In this document: piece by piece, positions 37,785 to 46,411 of the stretch | Position numbering within the stretch: position 1 is the stretch's first letter | Layout: each line of letters begins with the position of its first letter | NCBI GenBank assembly: GCA_963808725.1 | Contig: CAWEGO010000001.1 | Coordinates: 682,001 to 746,000 of the forward strand | Origin: JAHFUA01 sp963808725 | Lineage (GTDB): Bacteria; Acidobacteriota; Terriglobia; Terriglobales; Acidobacteriaceae | Length of the DNA stretch: 64,000 nucleotides | Direction: 5' to 3' | The notes under the pieces: generated by a model | Database searches by the model: none | The model's input: only the letters and a program-made list of their open reading frames with translations | Told to the model about the DNA's origin: nothing | Position numbers and translations under genes: made by a program

Positions 37785-39029
37785 TCATCGCTTCGTCTCG
37801 GATGCCTGAAGGTCCAGCCCGGCACGCTCTCCGTTGATGAGGACGATCCCCGAATTCAGCAATTGCTGCCCGCTGCAGTCGTACTGGGCATAGCAGCGCA
37901 TGGCGCTGAAGGGAAGGAAGAATTCCACTGACAGGGAGTTCTCTACGGCGGGTCCCTTGACGGTGGTGCTGAAATCCACTCCATCAAAGCTGGAATCCTG
38001 CTGGAAGTAGGCGAGCACGGGCCGCACCAGGTGGGACACGTGATCGTCAAATGCCAGTGCGGCGGCGGCGTACCGGCTGACTGGCTGCTTCTGATCCAAG
38101 GTGGTCGTGATAGAGAGTTGCAGGTACGCACCCTCGTGGAAACCTATGAACGCCGGGGGAGCATACGAGACGAAATTCGCCTGTGAGGCCAGGTCCCGGC
38201 GTAAGTGCGCCACCTCCTCCTGGTGTGAGGCCTCGAGCGTCTTCAGCGTACCCGGCGTGATCAAACGGACAGGCATAGCGGGCGGCTTGATCAAGGCCTC
38301 CGAAACCGAAGCCTCGGCGGCGGGAACTGGCTGGGGAAGCGCTTCCGGCGCCGCTGCGCGTTTTCCTTTGGCATGCTTGTTCCAGTCGGCGGGCATAGGA
38401 TCATCGGAAAGCCACAGCATCATGGCCTCGCCATTAAGGTAGGCGCGGCCATCCAGCAGTGCTGCCTGCTGTGCTTCCACACCCGTAGCGTTCACCAGTT
38501 TCTTGGCGGCGGCCCGCGGCAGGACCAGCACCACGTTCTCGGAATTCTCCGCCTTGATGCCCGACACGGTGCCCCGGATGTGATGAGAGATCTCCAAAGC
38601 AAACGCCTGGAAGTCCTGGTCGGAGGGGAATTGCGGCACCGCGACCTTCAACAGCGGCAACATGACGTCGAGGAAGGTCTTGCGTGCGCGCGCATTGCCA
38701 TCCATGGGCGGAGTCGCATAGGAAGCATAGTAATTGCCGGTGATTTCGAGCACCGTCTGGTTCTCGAACTTCGCGAAGCGGATGGAGCGCTGGTCGAGCT
38801 GCCGCTGCTTGGCCTCATTCACGTCCAGCACACGGCTGAAATAGAACGGATAGGAGAACTTGAGGGTTTCGACCTGGGTGGCCACCGCCTGCAACGCCCC
38901 GGTATAGCGCTGCTGCAGCGCGCGCAGCTCGGGGTCGGCGATCTCCAGCGGAGAGACCACCTGCGCCATTGCCGGCGCCATCGCTGCCAGGACGAGCAGC
39001 CATCCCCACACCGCACTAATTCTTCGCAT
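37785..39029 (-). CDS. Conserved hypothetical secreted protein, last gene of the respiratory cluster
   Basis: 414 residues from ATG at 39029, with signal peptide (SAVWGWLLVLAAMAPAMAQ). The middle has a helical DNA-free region with SDQDFQAFALEISHHIRGTVSG; C-terminal DCSGQQLLNSGIVLINGERAGLDLQ. Two Cys (CYAQYDC) near the end may form a disulphide. No known domain recognised. It overlaps the preceding lipoprotein cytochrome gene by 14 bases, so it belongs to the operon. A broken copy of its 3' end lies at 17368-17498. Bases 37651-37784 show nothing further. Confidence 0.65.
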   Translation of the reverse strand: MRRISAVWGWLLVLAAMAPAMAQVVSPLEIADPELRALQQRYTGALQAVATQVETLKFSYPFYFSRVLDVNEAKQRQLDQRSIRFAKFENQTVLEITGNYYASYATPPMDGNARARKTFLDVMLPLLKVAVPQFPSDQDFQAFALEISHHIRGTVSGIKAENSENVVLVLPRAAAKKLVNATGVEAQQAALLDGRAYLNGEAMMLWLSDDPMPADWNKHAKGKRAAAPEALPQPVPAAEASVSEALIKPPAMPVRLITPGTLKTLEASHQEEVAHLRRDLASQANFVSYAPPAFIGFHEGAYLQLSITTTLDQKQPVSRYAAAALAFDDHVSHLVRPVLAYFQQDSSFDGVDFSTTVKGPAVENSLSVEFFLPFSAMRCYAQYDCSGQQLLNSGIVLINGERAGLDLQASETKR

Positions 39030-39735
39030 ATACGACACCGGCCGAATGGTAAGGCGGGTCGGCAACCGCCCGGATATAGGAGATCAGCGCTTGAATGTCG
39101 GACTTCGAAAGAGTGTATCCGAACAAGGGCATCTCGGGCGATTTGCTCAGCGCCGGGCCGCCATGGCTTATGATGGCCACCAGGTCAACGTCGCTCATCT
39201 TGTTGAGCGTGTCGCCTTCCGTGAACGCATGCGGCTTGGTGGTGAGGTTGTCATAGTTGGAGACGCGCTCGCGCGTAGATTCGGGATCGTGACAACGTGA
39301 GCAGTACTGGAGGTTGAGCTGACGGCCTAGCGTCTGCTGGTATCCCAGCGCGATCTCTTCCAACTTGAGCTCGATGTTCTTCCCGGCGGCGTCGGTAGTG
39401 GTGGCCCGGATCGCATAGCGGCCGGCCATCCCCAGGGCGACGACGGTCGAGAGCTGCCCGCTGGAGTCGGTCAATCCTGAAGCCGGATTGAAGCTCACGC
39501 TTGCGGGACCGCGAAAGACAAGCGCTGCTCCGGCGACGGCGTTGTTTTGCGCGTCGTTCACCTGCACTACCACGGGCTGGTCAAGAATCATCCCCTCCTG
39601 CGCCACCTGCTTACCGCCGCTGACTTCAACCAGCGCGGCGCCGTGAGCAGTGGCTGGCGGAGCCGGCGCAGTCTTCGGCCGGTTGCAGCCGGCGACCACG
39701 ACCATGCAGCCAAGAATGATGATCGCGTGCTTCAT
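39016..39735 (-). CDS. Lipoprotein monohaem cytochrome c with Ig-like domain
   Basis: 239 residues. Lipobox VVVAGC (Cys ~16), then a Big-1-type Ig domain (VVVQVNDAQNNAVAGAALVF...TDSSGQLSTVVALG, ~45-130), then a class I cytochrome c domain with CSRCH (~148) and a distal PEMPLFGY (Met ligand). Start at 39735 behind AGGGAAGAA and overlapping the octahaem gene stop by 4 bases. Probably a periplasmic, membrane-tethered carrier linked to the octahaem subunit. Confidence 0.85.
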   Translation of the reverse strand: MKHAIIILGCMVVVAGCNRPKTAPAPPATAHGAALVEVSGGKQVAQEGMILDQPVVVQVNDAQNNAVAGAALVFRGPASVSFNPASGLTDSSGQLSTVVALGMAGRYAIRATTTDAAGKNIELKLEEIALGYQQTLGRQLNLQYCSRCHDPESTRERVSNYDNLTTKPHAFTEGDTLNKMSDVDLVAIISHGGPALSKSPEMPLFGYTLSKSDIQALISYIRAVADPPYHSAGVVYAKN

Positions 39736-41786
39736 TTCTTCCCTGCCTGCTTGGCAGACTTCTGCGCCATGAGGAATGCGGTCAGGCTGCGCGCCTCGGC
39801 GTCGCTCAGGTGCTGATCGGGCTCGAGCGTTCCCGGCCTCATCGCCGGCGGGTTCTTCAAGTAGGCATACACCCAGGCGGCATTCAGACGCGCGCCCACG
39901 GCCCAAAGCGCCGGCCCGATGTATCCCTTGTCCTTCTTGGCATCGACGATGTGGCACGACTGGCAGGCATACTTGGAGTAAAAAAGCTGCCGCCCCTGTT
40001 CGACCGTATCGGGCGTGAAGCTGGAGCTCGGCATGGAATCTCTGTCCACGGTCGGAGTCTGGTAAACCACCCTCATGTAGTCGGTAAGGGTGTTGACCTC
40101 ATCAGGCGTGAGATTGAATCTGGGCATGCGCCGGATGAGCACCGGGCGCAGCGTTTCCGGGTTGCGCAGAAAATCCGCCAGCCACGGGCGCTGCACCGCG
40201 CTGCCCTCCCAGCTCAGGTCGGGCGCCATGTCGCCGCCGCGTCCGTTGATGGCGTGGCAACTGAAGCAGCGCAGGTCGGCCATGAGCTGTCCCGCCTTGC
40301 CGGCCGGACGGTAGTTCGACTCGTGCACCGCCGCGGTGCGCAGCGTCGGCGATTGCGTCTGGGCGCGCTCGGTAAAGGAAAGGAGCGCCGTGGTGATGGC
40401 ACTGCGTTGCTGCTCGCTGAAGGTGTATTGCGGCATCTTCAGGCTAGCGCCGAAGGCGCGCGGATTGCGGACCTTGGCTTCGATGTAGTCCGGCAGCGTG
40501 TGTGGGATCCCTTCGGGAAATGCCAGCACTGCGAGCGAACGGCTGCCCACGCGGCTGAGCTCGGGCGCGAAGTTCTCCGGCTTCTTGATGCCGTTGATCT
40601 CGTGGCAGGACGCGCAACCGTATTCCGTGGCCAGCGTCTTGCCGTGCTGGATCTGCGCGGGAGTCGCTTGCGACAAGTGCACGTTGGCCAGCAGGTCGCT
40701 GTCAGTCTTGGCCTCAAGGAAGCCGGCGAGCGTGGCAACCTGCTTCGGATCGAAGCGGTAATGCGGCATCTTGGTCTCGGGATCGTAGACCGACGGATTG
40801 CGCAGCCAGGCTTCCAGCCACTCTGGTTTGGCTTTGCTGCCGATGCGAGTCAGCTCCGGTCCCAGGTCTCCGCCGACTAGCGCGCCCGCGGCGTTCTGTA
40901 CCGCATGACAGGAAGCGCAAAAGCTCTCTCCGTAGAGGCTGGCACCGGCGGTGGCGTCCGGACTGGCGGCTCCAGCCTTGGCGGCAGGCTGACTGTGGAT
41001 CGCTGGCAGCGGCGTGCTTTGCGCGACGAGAAATGCAGAAACGTCGCGCGCGTCGTCGTCGCTGAGCTGGAAGTTCGGCATGGTTGCCGAGGCGGCGTAA
41101 GTCTGCGGATTCTTGACCCAGGCGTAAATCCACTCGCGCGTAGTCTTCTCGGCGATGCGCTCGAGCGAAGGCGGATCATCGCTGGCCATCATGCGCGTAC
41201 CATCGGGCTGCATGACCGTATGACAGCGCACGCATCCATATCGCGCGATCAGTTGGCGGCCTAGATTTAATTGCGGCGTCCCCAGCATGGGCCCGAGGTG
41301 ACACTGGCCGCACGATGATTCCAGGTATCGCGCTGGCAACATGGGCTGCTCCCACGCCTTGGTGCTGCTATGCGCTTCTTCGACCGTCGTGGCTCGTCCT
41401 TGCCCGCGATGGCACACCACGCAGCCGAACTGGGTGAGCGAATGCGGGATCGGCGAATGCGGCCGGTACGGCTGCGCGCTCACGTCGGACAAGCTGGCTT
41501 CCTTCAGCGCCACGTGGCACGTGGTGCAACGGTCTACCACGTCCATCTCCGGCAGCCAGATTTGTTGAAACCCGGGGGAGAAGTGGCGTTGCAAGGTGAG
41601 CGCGTCGGCACGGGTGCGGATCAGCTTTAGATATCCATTCTGGTAGTGCCGCCATTCGCTGAAGTGGTTCTTTGCGGGCGCGATGGCCAGCATCACCAGC
41701 AGCACCAGGCTCATGGAGCCGAAGGCGCGCGCTGGATCGCCGAACAGCCTTCGCCACAAGGAGCGGATTTTTTCTCCGAGGGACAC
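39732..41786 (-). CDS. Octahaem cytochrome c of the second bc-type complex
   Basis: 684 residues. N-terminal membrane anchor (MSLVLLVMLAIAPAK, ~25-40), then eight CxxCH motifs: CTTCH, CVVCH, CGQCH, CVRCH, CASCH, CASCH, CFSCH and CQSCH. Spacer sequences include repeated ~100-residue cytochrome c modules (e.g. WLEAWLRNPSVYDPETKMPHYRF, YIEAKVRNPRAFGASLKMPQYTF). The first half resembles the octahaem protein at 1355-4601 in anchor and haem order, but lacks its coiled coil. Follows the cytochrome b gene. Confidence 0.88.
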   Translation of the reverse strand: MSLGEKIRSLWRRLFGDPARAFGSMSLVLLVMLAIAPAKNHFSEWRHYQNGYLKLIRTRADALTLQRHFSPGFQQIWLPEMDVVDRCTTCHVALKEASLSDVSAQPYRPHSPIPHSLTQFGCVVCHRGQGRATTVEEAHSSTKAWEQPMLPARYLESSCGQCHLGPMLGTPQLNLGRQLIARYGCVRCHTVMQPDGTRMMASDDPPSLERIAEKTTREWIYAWVKNPQTYAASATMPNFQLSDDDARDVSAFLVAQSTPLPAIHSQPAAKAGAASPDATAGASLYGESFCASCHAVQNAAGALVGGDLGPELTRIGSKAKPEWLEAWLRNPSVYDPETKMPHYRFDPKQVATLAGFLEAKTDSDLLANVHLSQATPAQIQHGKTLATEYGCASCHEINGIKKPENFAPELSRVGSRSLAVLAFPEGIPHTLPDYIEAKVRNPRAFGASLKMPQYTFSEQQRSAITTALLSFTERAQTQSPTLRTAAVHESNYRPAGKAGQLMADLRCFSCHAINGRGGDMAPDLSWEGSAVQRPWLADFLRNPETLRPVLIRRMPRFNLTPDEVNTLTDYMRVVYQTPTVDRDSMPSSSFTPDTVEQGRQLFYSKYACQSCHIVDAKKDKGYIGPALWAVGARLNAAWVYAYLKNPPAMRPGTLEPDQHLSDAEARSLTAFLMAQKSAKQAGKK

Positions 41787-41806
41787 TCAGCTCAGCTCCA
41801 CTTCTT

Positions 41807-43267
41807 TCATGGCCAGACCCAGGACCAGCCTGGGCCGCGGAAGAACGTGCCGATCGCGGTCAGCACCGCCGCTTCCGCCAGAAACCACGTCATGATCCAG
41901 AACGAAAGCGGTTTGGAATATAGCCAGCGGCGCATGCGTGACCCCGATTGCGCCGAACTCCGCGCCGCCATGAAGCATGAATGCCGCAATCACAACCGTG
42001 GGTACAAGTGCCACCCACACATCGAATACCGCCAGGAAGACGCACAATGCAACCGCCACGGCCGCGACGATCCGCAAGCGCTTGGCGCCGTCCCGCGCCC
42101 ACAGGCTTTCCGCCTGGATGTTAATGTTGAAGTAAGGAATGACGATGAGCCCGATGATCACCAGAGCCGGTATGAGAACGCCCGCCACCACCGGCGGAAA
42201 ATAGTGCAGCAGTTCCTGCAATCCCAGGAAATACCACGGCGCCTTGGCGGGGTTGGGCGTGTGCATGGGATCGGCCAGGCCTTCGAGTGGCGCATCCCAC
42301 GCCAGAGCCAGAGCCGACTAGCGCGATGGTCAGCAGTTCGACGGCGACGGCCACACGCAAGAAGACTCCCGGGTGGGTCATCACCTGATCTTCGTCCGCG
42401 ACTTTCACCTGCGGAGAGGTGCGGCGGGTGACGAACGCCACCCGCACCGGCGCCTTGCGCGCGTTGGAATCGAAGCCGGCGGTGAAATCCTTGCCCTCGC
42501 TCACGGTTCCGCCTTCTTTCTCCGCGACGGTGCTGGGGGTGCCGGCATACAAACCGCCGTCCTTGCGGATGCGCCAGAAATGGATGGCAATAAAGAGAAT
42601 CGCCGTGAGCGGCAGGATCATGCAGTGCAGCACGTAGAAGCGCAGCAGCGCGTTGGCGTTCACCAGGTTGCCGCCCAGCATCAGGAAACGGATATGGTGC
42701 CCGAAAACCGGGACGGCGGAGGCGATGTTGCTTCCCACCGTCACCGCCCAGTAGGCAAGCTGGTCCCAGGGCAGCAGGTATCCGGTGTAGCTCAGAAACA
42801 GGGTGATGAGCAGCAGCACCACCCCGATCACCCAGTTGAATTCCCGCGGTGGACGGTACGCCCCGCGATAGAACACCTTGAACATGTGCGCGAACACCAG
42901 CAGCACCATGGCGTGCGCCGACCAGCGATGCAGGTTGCGCAGGAACACGCCCGACGAGACCACGAACTGGAGGTCTTTCATGTCGGTGTAGGCAAGCGGC
43001 ACCGACGGGTGGTAATAGAGCATGAGCAGAACGCCGGTGATCACCAGAACCAGGAATGAGCCGAAGGTCAGCGCTCCCAGATACCAGGTCACGCTGAAGT
43101 CGAGCACGCGCTTGCGCGCCTTCACCGAAAACAGGTGGAGGAAGACATTGTGACTGGACCACCAGCGCATGATGCAGGTTGCTTTGTCCCGGGCCGCTGC
43201 GGAAGATGGAGCGCCACACCCGGCTGTCGCGCAGGTCGTCGAGGTAGGTAGCCAGCGATTTCGCCAT
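41807..43267 (-). CDS. Cytochrome b (PetB and PetD parts fused) of the second complex, with three frame breaks
   Basis: ATG at 43267 behind GAGGATCTCG. MAKSLATYLDDLRDSRVWRS leads, after a break near 43187-43195 (extra C in GGCCCGGGAC), into RWWSSHNVFLHLFSVKARKR, then the di-haem core: LRNLHRWSAHAMVLLVFAHM and YVLHCMILPLTAILFIAIHF, with LLPWDQLAYWAVTVGSN. A second break (~42311-42318) leads to NPAKAPWYFLGLQELLHYF; a third (~41930-41950) leads to RWLYSKPLSFWIMTWFLAEA and FFRGPGWSWVWP. Unlike cluster 1, both halves form one gene. Every break keeps conserved sequence on both sides, so indel errors are more likely than decay. Confidence 0.8.
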
Positions 43268-43762
43268 CGAGATCCTCACGAACTCTCGCGCGGCGATGAT
43301 GTTCGACCGGTCCACCATGAGGTCGCCATCGTCGCTCAGCCACATGCGCAGCCAGGGCAGCGGCCTGGGGGCGGGGCCGGCGATCTTGGTGCCATCACGG
43401 TTGAACTTGCTGCCGTGGCATGGGCAGGCAATGATGCCCAGCTCGGGCTTCCAGGCGGTCAGGCAGCCGAGGTGGGTGCAAACCGCGGACAACGCATAGA
43501 ATCCTTCCGCCCCGCGAACCACAAAAATCCCGGTTGCCGGGTCGAGCGTAACGGAATCCGGCGGATAGCTTTCCGGCTTGCCCGCGTTCACGACTGGTGA
43601 CGGCTCGTAAAGCACGTTGGGCGAAAGGAACTGGTAAGCGAACACCGCCGTGCCTAATCCCGCGACGGCCAGGGAACTTAGCCCCACGCGGACAAAGAAC
43701 TGCCGCCGGTCGAGGCCTTCTTCTACGCCTTCAGATTTTTCCTTCTTGCCTTCGTCTGCCAT
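43268..43762 (-). CDS. Rieske 2Fe-2S protein of the second complex
   Basis: About 165 residues. Twin-arginine-like start DRRQFFVRVGLSSLAVAGLG with a membrane anchor, then a Rieske domain with CTHLGC (~95) and CPCHGSKF (~115) and GPAPRPLPW. Start at 43762 behind GAGGT. No stop codon separates it from the cytochrome b start: the frame reads straight through AAREFVRIS into MAKSL. A lost stop, an indel, or a real fusion are all possible; the ribosome site before 43267 favours separate proteins. Confidence 0.85.
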
Positions 43763-43793
43763 AAAGCTTGACCTCGGAACGGTAACGCAAACG

Positions 43794-45767
43794 TCATCTT
43801 CCGACCGGAGCGCTGGTTGCCAAATTGATCTGCACCAGGTCCATCGTCTGGATGGGAATCAGTCCAGCCGGCTCCGCTGGAATCAGGTTGAAGGACTCCA
43901 TGGTGATGGTGCCCACCGGACAGCGCATGGCGCACAGCCCGCAGCGGATGCAGCGCGTCTCATCCTTAAGCATGGCCGAGCCGGTGATGACGCCCAACTC
44001 CTCCGGGGCAATATCGTTGAGTTCGACCCCAAACAGTTCGCCATTGCTGCGGATGGCGTCCGCCACCGGCGCGAAGTCGATGCGGTCGAGCGACACCAAG
44101 CTCAGGCACTTCTCCGGGCAAACATCCACGCATCCTCCGCACAGGATGCACTCCGAGCCGTCCACCCGCGTGCCTTCGAAGACTGTGTTGACCCAGCAGC
44201 GCAGGCATCGCCGAGCCTCGGCCATGGCGCTCTCTTCGTCGTAGCCAACTTCGACTTCGGTGATACCGGTGCGCCGGTCCACCGGCAGCATGGGGATTGG
44301 CTGCCGGCTGATTTCCATGAAGTCGTAGAACATGCGATGCCGGTTGAGCACCTCGACTTCGATCGCGGGCTCGCGATGCTTGCGGCCGCGGAGCTGCTCG
44401 TCGATCGCGACAGCGGCGCGCTTGCCGTCGCCGACGCTATCGATAATCAGGCGCGGACCGAACGCGCAATCCCCGCCGGCAAAGATCCCGGGGGCCGTGG
44501 TCATGAGAGTGTCGCGGTTGACCGCGATCAGGCCGCGCGGCGAGATCTGCACGCCATCCTCTGGGCTCAGGAAATCGAGCCGCGGCGCCTGCCCGATCGC
44601 CATGATGATGGTGTCGCAGTCGAGTTCTTTCTCGCTGCCCTCGTAAAAGGTAGGACTGAAGCGGCCCTGTTCGTCGAACACTCGCTTGGTGTCCAGGGTT
44701 TCGAGGCCGGCGACCTTGCCATCGCGGCCGAGTATGCGCTTGGGGCCGAAGCCGGGATGGATGATGATGCCCTCGGTCTCAGCTTCTTCGATCTCCTCCA
44801 GGGCCGCCGGCATCTCGTTGCGCCGCTCCAGGCACACCAGGTGGACTTCACGCGCGCCCATGCGCAGCGCGGAAAGCGAGATGTCCACCATTTCGTGCGC
44901 GGCGACCGCGGCCACGTTCTCCGCGCTGGGCACGACTTCGTCGGTGGCGCCGTGTTCCTTCAGCACCTCGCGCGCGGCCGAACGCGCCACGTCCATGGCC
45001 ACGTTGCCTCCCCCGATCACAATCACCTTCTTGCCGATGGTGAACTTGTATCCGAGATTGACGTTGAGCAGAAACTCGATGCCCTTGTGGACACCATCCA
45101 AATCCACGCCGAGAATGGTGAGGTCGCGGCTGCGGTGCGCGCCCACGGAGATCAGCACGGCGTCAAAGCCCTGCCGGCGCAGCTCGGAGACGGTGAAATC
45201 GCGGCCCGCAGCGGTGTTGAGTCTCAAGGTAATGTCGCCGGTTTCGAGGATCTCGCGCACCTGCGCTTCCACCACGCTGCGCGGCAGGCGATACTCCGGG
45301 ATGCCGAGGTACAACATGCCCCCGGCGACCGGCGCGGCCTCAAAGATGGTGACCGAGTACCCCATCAGGGCCAGATCGTGCGCCGCCGAGAGCCCCACCG
45401 GTCCGCCGCCGATCACGGCGACCTTGAACGGCAGCTTCTCGATCCTCTCTGTGCTGGGCGGCAGCGGGTGCTTGGATTCCGGGCCGTGGCGCTCCGTCAG
45501 GAACCGTTTCAGCGCGCGTATGGAGATGGGTTTGTCGATCTCGCCGCGCCGGCACGCGCTCTCGCAAGGGTGGGCGCAGACGCGGCCGCAGATGCTGGCC
45601 ATGGGGTTGGGATCGCGGGCGTAGCGGTACGCCTCCTCGAAGCGTCCTTCCGCAATCAGGCTGACGTAACGCCCGGCGTTGGTGTGCGCCGGGCACGCCA
45701 TCATGCAGGGAAAATTCGTGTTCAGCCAGTCGCGATCGACTTTTTTGTTGATGTACCGGTTCTGCAT
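43794..45767 (-). CDS. FAD/NAD(P) and 4Fe-4S oxidoreductase, GltD/NfnB-like, with C-terminal ferredoxin domain
   Basis: 657 residues. N-terminal Fe-S domain as in glutamate synthase small subunits (CMMACPAHTNAGRYV, ICGRVCAHPCESACRRG), FAD loop VAVIGGGPVGLSAAHDLA, NAD(P) loop VIVIGGGNVAMDVARSA, flavin motif GIFAGGDCAFG, then two 4Fe-4S motifs CILCGGCVDVCPEKC and CIRCGLCAMRCPVG. Such proteins exchange electrons between NAD(P)H and Fe-S carriers. Its place between the cupredoxin and Rieske genes suggests a link between the pyridine nucleotide pool and the bc complex. Start at 45767 behind AAGGG. Confidence 0.88.
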   Translation of the reverse strand: MQNRYINKKVDRDWLNTNFPCMMACPAHTNAGRYVSLIAEGRFEEAYRYARDPNPMASICGRVCAHPCESACRRGEIDKPISIRALKRFLTERHGPESKHPLPPSTERIEKLPFKVAVIGGGPVGLSAAHDLALMGYSVTIFEAAPVAGGMLYLGIPEYRLPRSVVEAQVREILETGDITLRLNTAAGRDFTVSELRRQGFDAVLISVGAHRSRDLTILGVDLDGVHKGIEFLLNVNLGYKFTIGKKVIVIGGGNVAMDVARSAAREVLKEHGATDEVVPSAENVAAVAAHEMVDISLSALRMGAREVHLVCLERRNEMPAALEEIEEAETEGIIIHPGFGPKRILGRDGKVAGLETLDTKRVFDEQGRFSPTFYEGSEKELDCDTIIMAIGQAPRLDFLSPEDGVQISPRGLIAVNRDTLMTTAPGIFAGGDCAFGPRLIIDSVGDGKRAAVAIDEQLRGRKHREPAIEVEVLNRHRMFYDFMEISRQPIPMLPVDRRTGITEVEVGYDEESAMAEARRCLRCWVNTVFEGTRVDGSECILCGGCVDVCPEKCLSLVSLDRIDFAPVADAIRSNGELFGVELNDIAPEELGVITGSAMLKDETRCIRCGLCAMRCPVGTITMESFNLIPAEPAGLIPIQTMDLVQINLATSAPVGR

Positions 45768-45792
45768 CGTGGCCCTTGTCCCCTGGGTTGGC

Positions 45793-46371
45793 TCACTTCG
45801 TCAGTGTGAAGTCCTGGGTGGTATCTCCCTTCACGGTGACCGGCTTGGATTGGGTCTTTGCGCCCTCATGCCAGGCCACCACTGTGTAGCTGCCGTCGGG
45901 AACGTCTTTGATGTGGAATACTCCGCTGGCATCGGTCTCGGCGAAGTAGGGCGTGGGCGAAACCACGATGTAGCCCGACATCTCCGGGTGGACGTTGCAC
46001 AGCAGCGGGGCCACGCCGGGATGATCGAACTTCCATGACTTCTTTTCGCCCTTGGGCCAGGTGCCGAGGTTGTGGCCGGCCTTCTTATCGCCGCTGATGG
46101 AAGGCCAGAAGACGTTGTGCTGCACGTTGTCGCTATTCAGGAAATCGACCGTGGTCCCCATCTCGACCACCATGATGTGCGGCACAAAGAGCAGCCCCTT
46201 CTGGTCCATGACCGGGTGCTGGGTGGGAGCGGGGAAGGTTTTGCCTGCAATGGTGTCCACGTAGACTACGGACTTTCCGCTGACACCGGAAACTTTTCCG
46301 GAAATGCTGCCGGCACTGGCCGCCAGCGCCAGGGCCATTACCATCGTGAGTACGAGAGAGACACGCTTCAT
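45793..46371 (-). CDS. Periplasmic cupredoxin-like protein with carboxypeptidase-regulatory-type end
   Basis: About 192 residues. Signal peptide VSLVLTMVMALALAASAG. Copper-site-like residues NVQHNVFWP and CNVHPEMSGYI (Cys-x2-His-x2-Met). The C-terminal DASGVFHIKDVPDGSYTVVAWHEG is the same fold as in the lipoprotein at 517-1311, to which this is a clear relative without the lipobox. AAGGAGGTC precedes ATG 46380; ATG 46371 has better spacing. Confidence 0.8.
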   Translation of the reverse strand: MKRVSLVLTMVMALALAASAGSISGKVSGVSGKSVVYVDTIAGKTFPAPTQHPVMDQKGLLFVPHIMVVEMGTTVDFLNSDNVQHNVFWPSISGDKKAGHNLGTWPKGEKKSWKFDHPGVAPLLCNVHPEMSGYIVVSPTPYFAETDASGVFHIKDVPDGSYTVVAWHEGAKTQSKPVTVKGDTTQDFTLTK

Positions 46372-46411
46372 ATATTCCATGACCTCCTTAGGTCGGCGAT
46401 CTTGTGCTGCG

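Noticed and set aside
43650..45809. Plus-strand open frame of 719 codons opposite the FAD/Fe-S oxidoreductase
   Set aside because: His/Arg/Asp-rich shadow translation; the minus strand has clear FAD, NAD(P) and Fe-S motifs.
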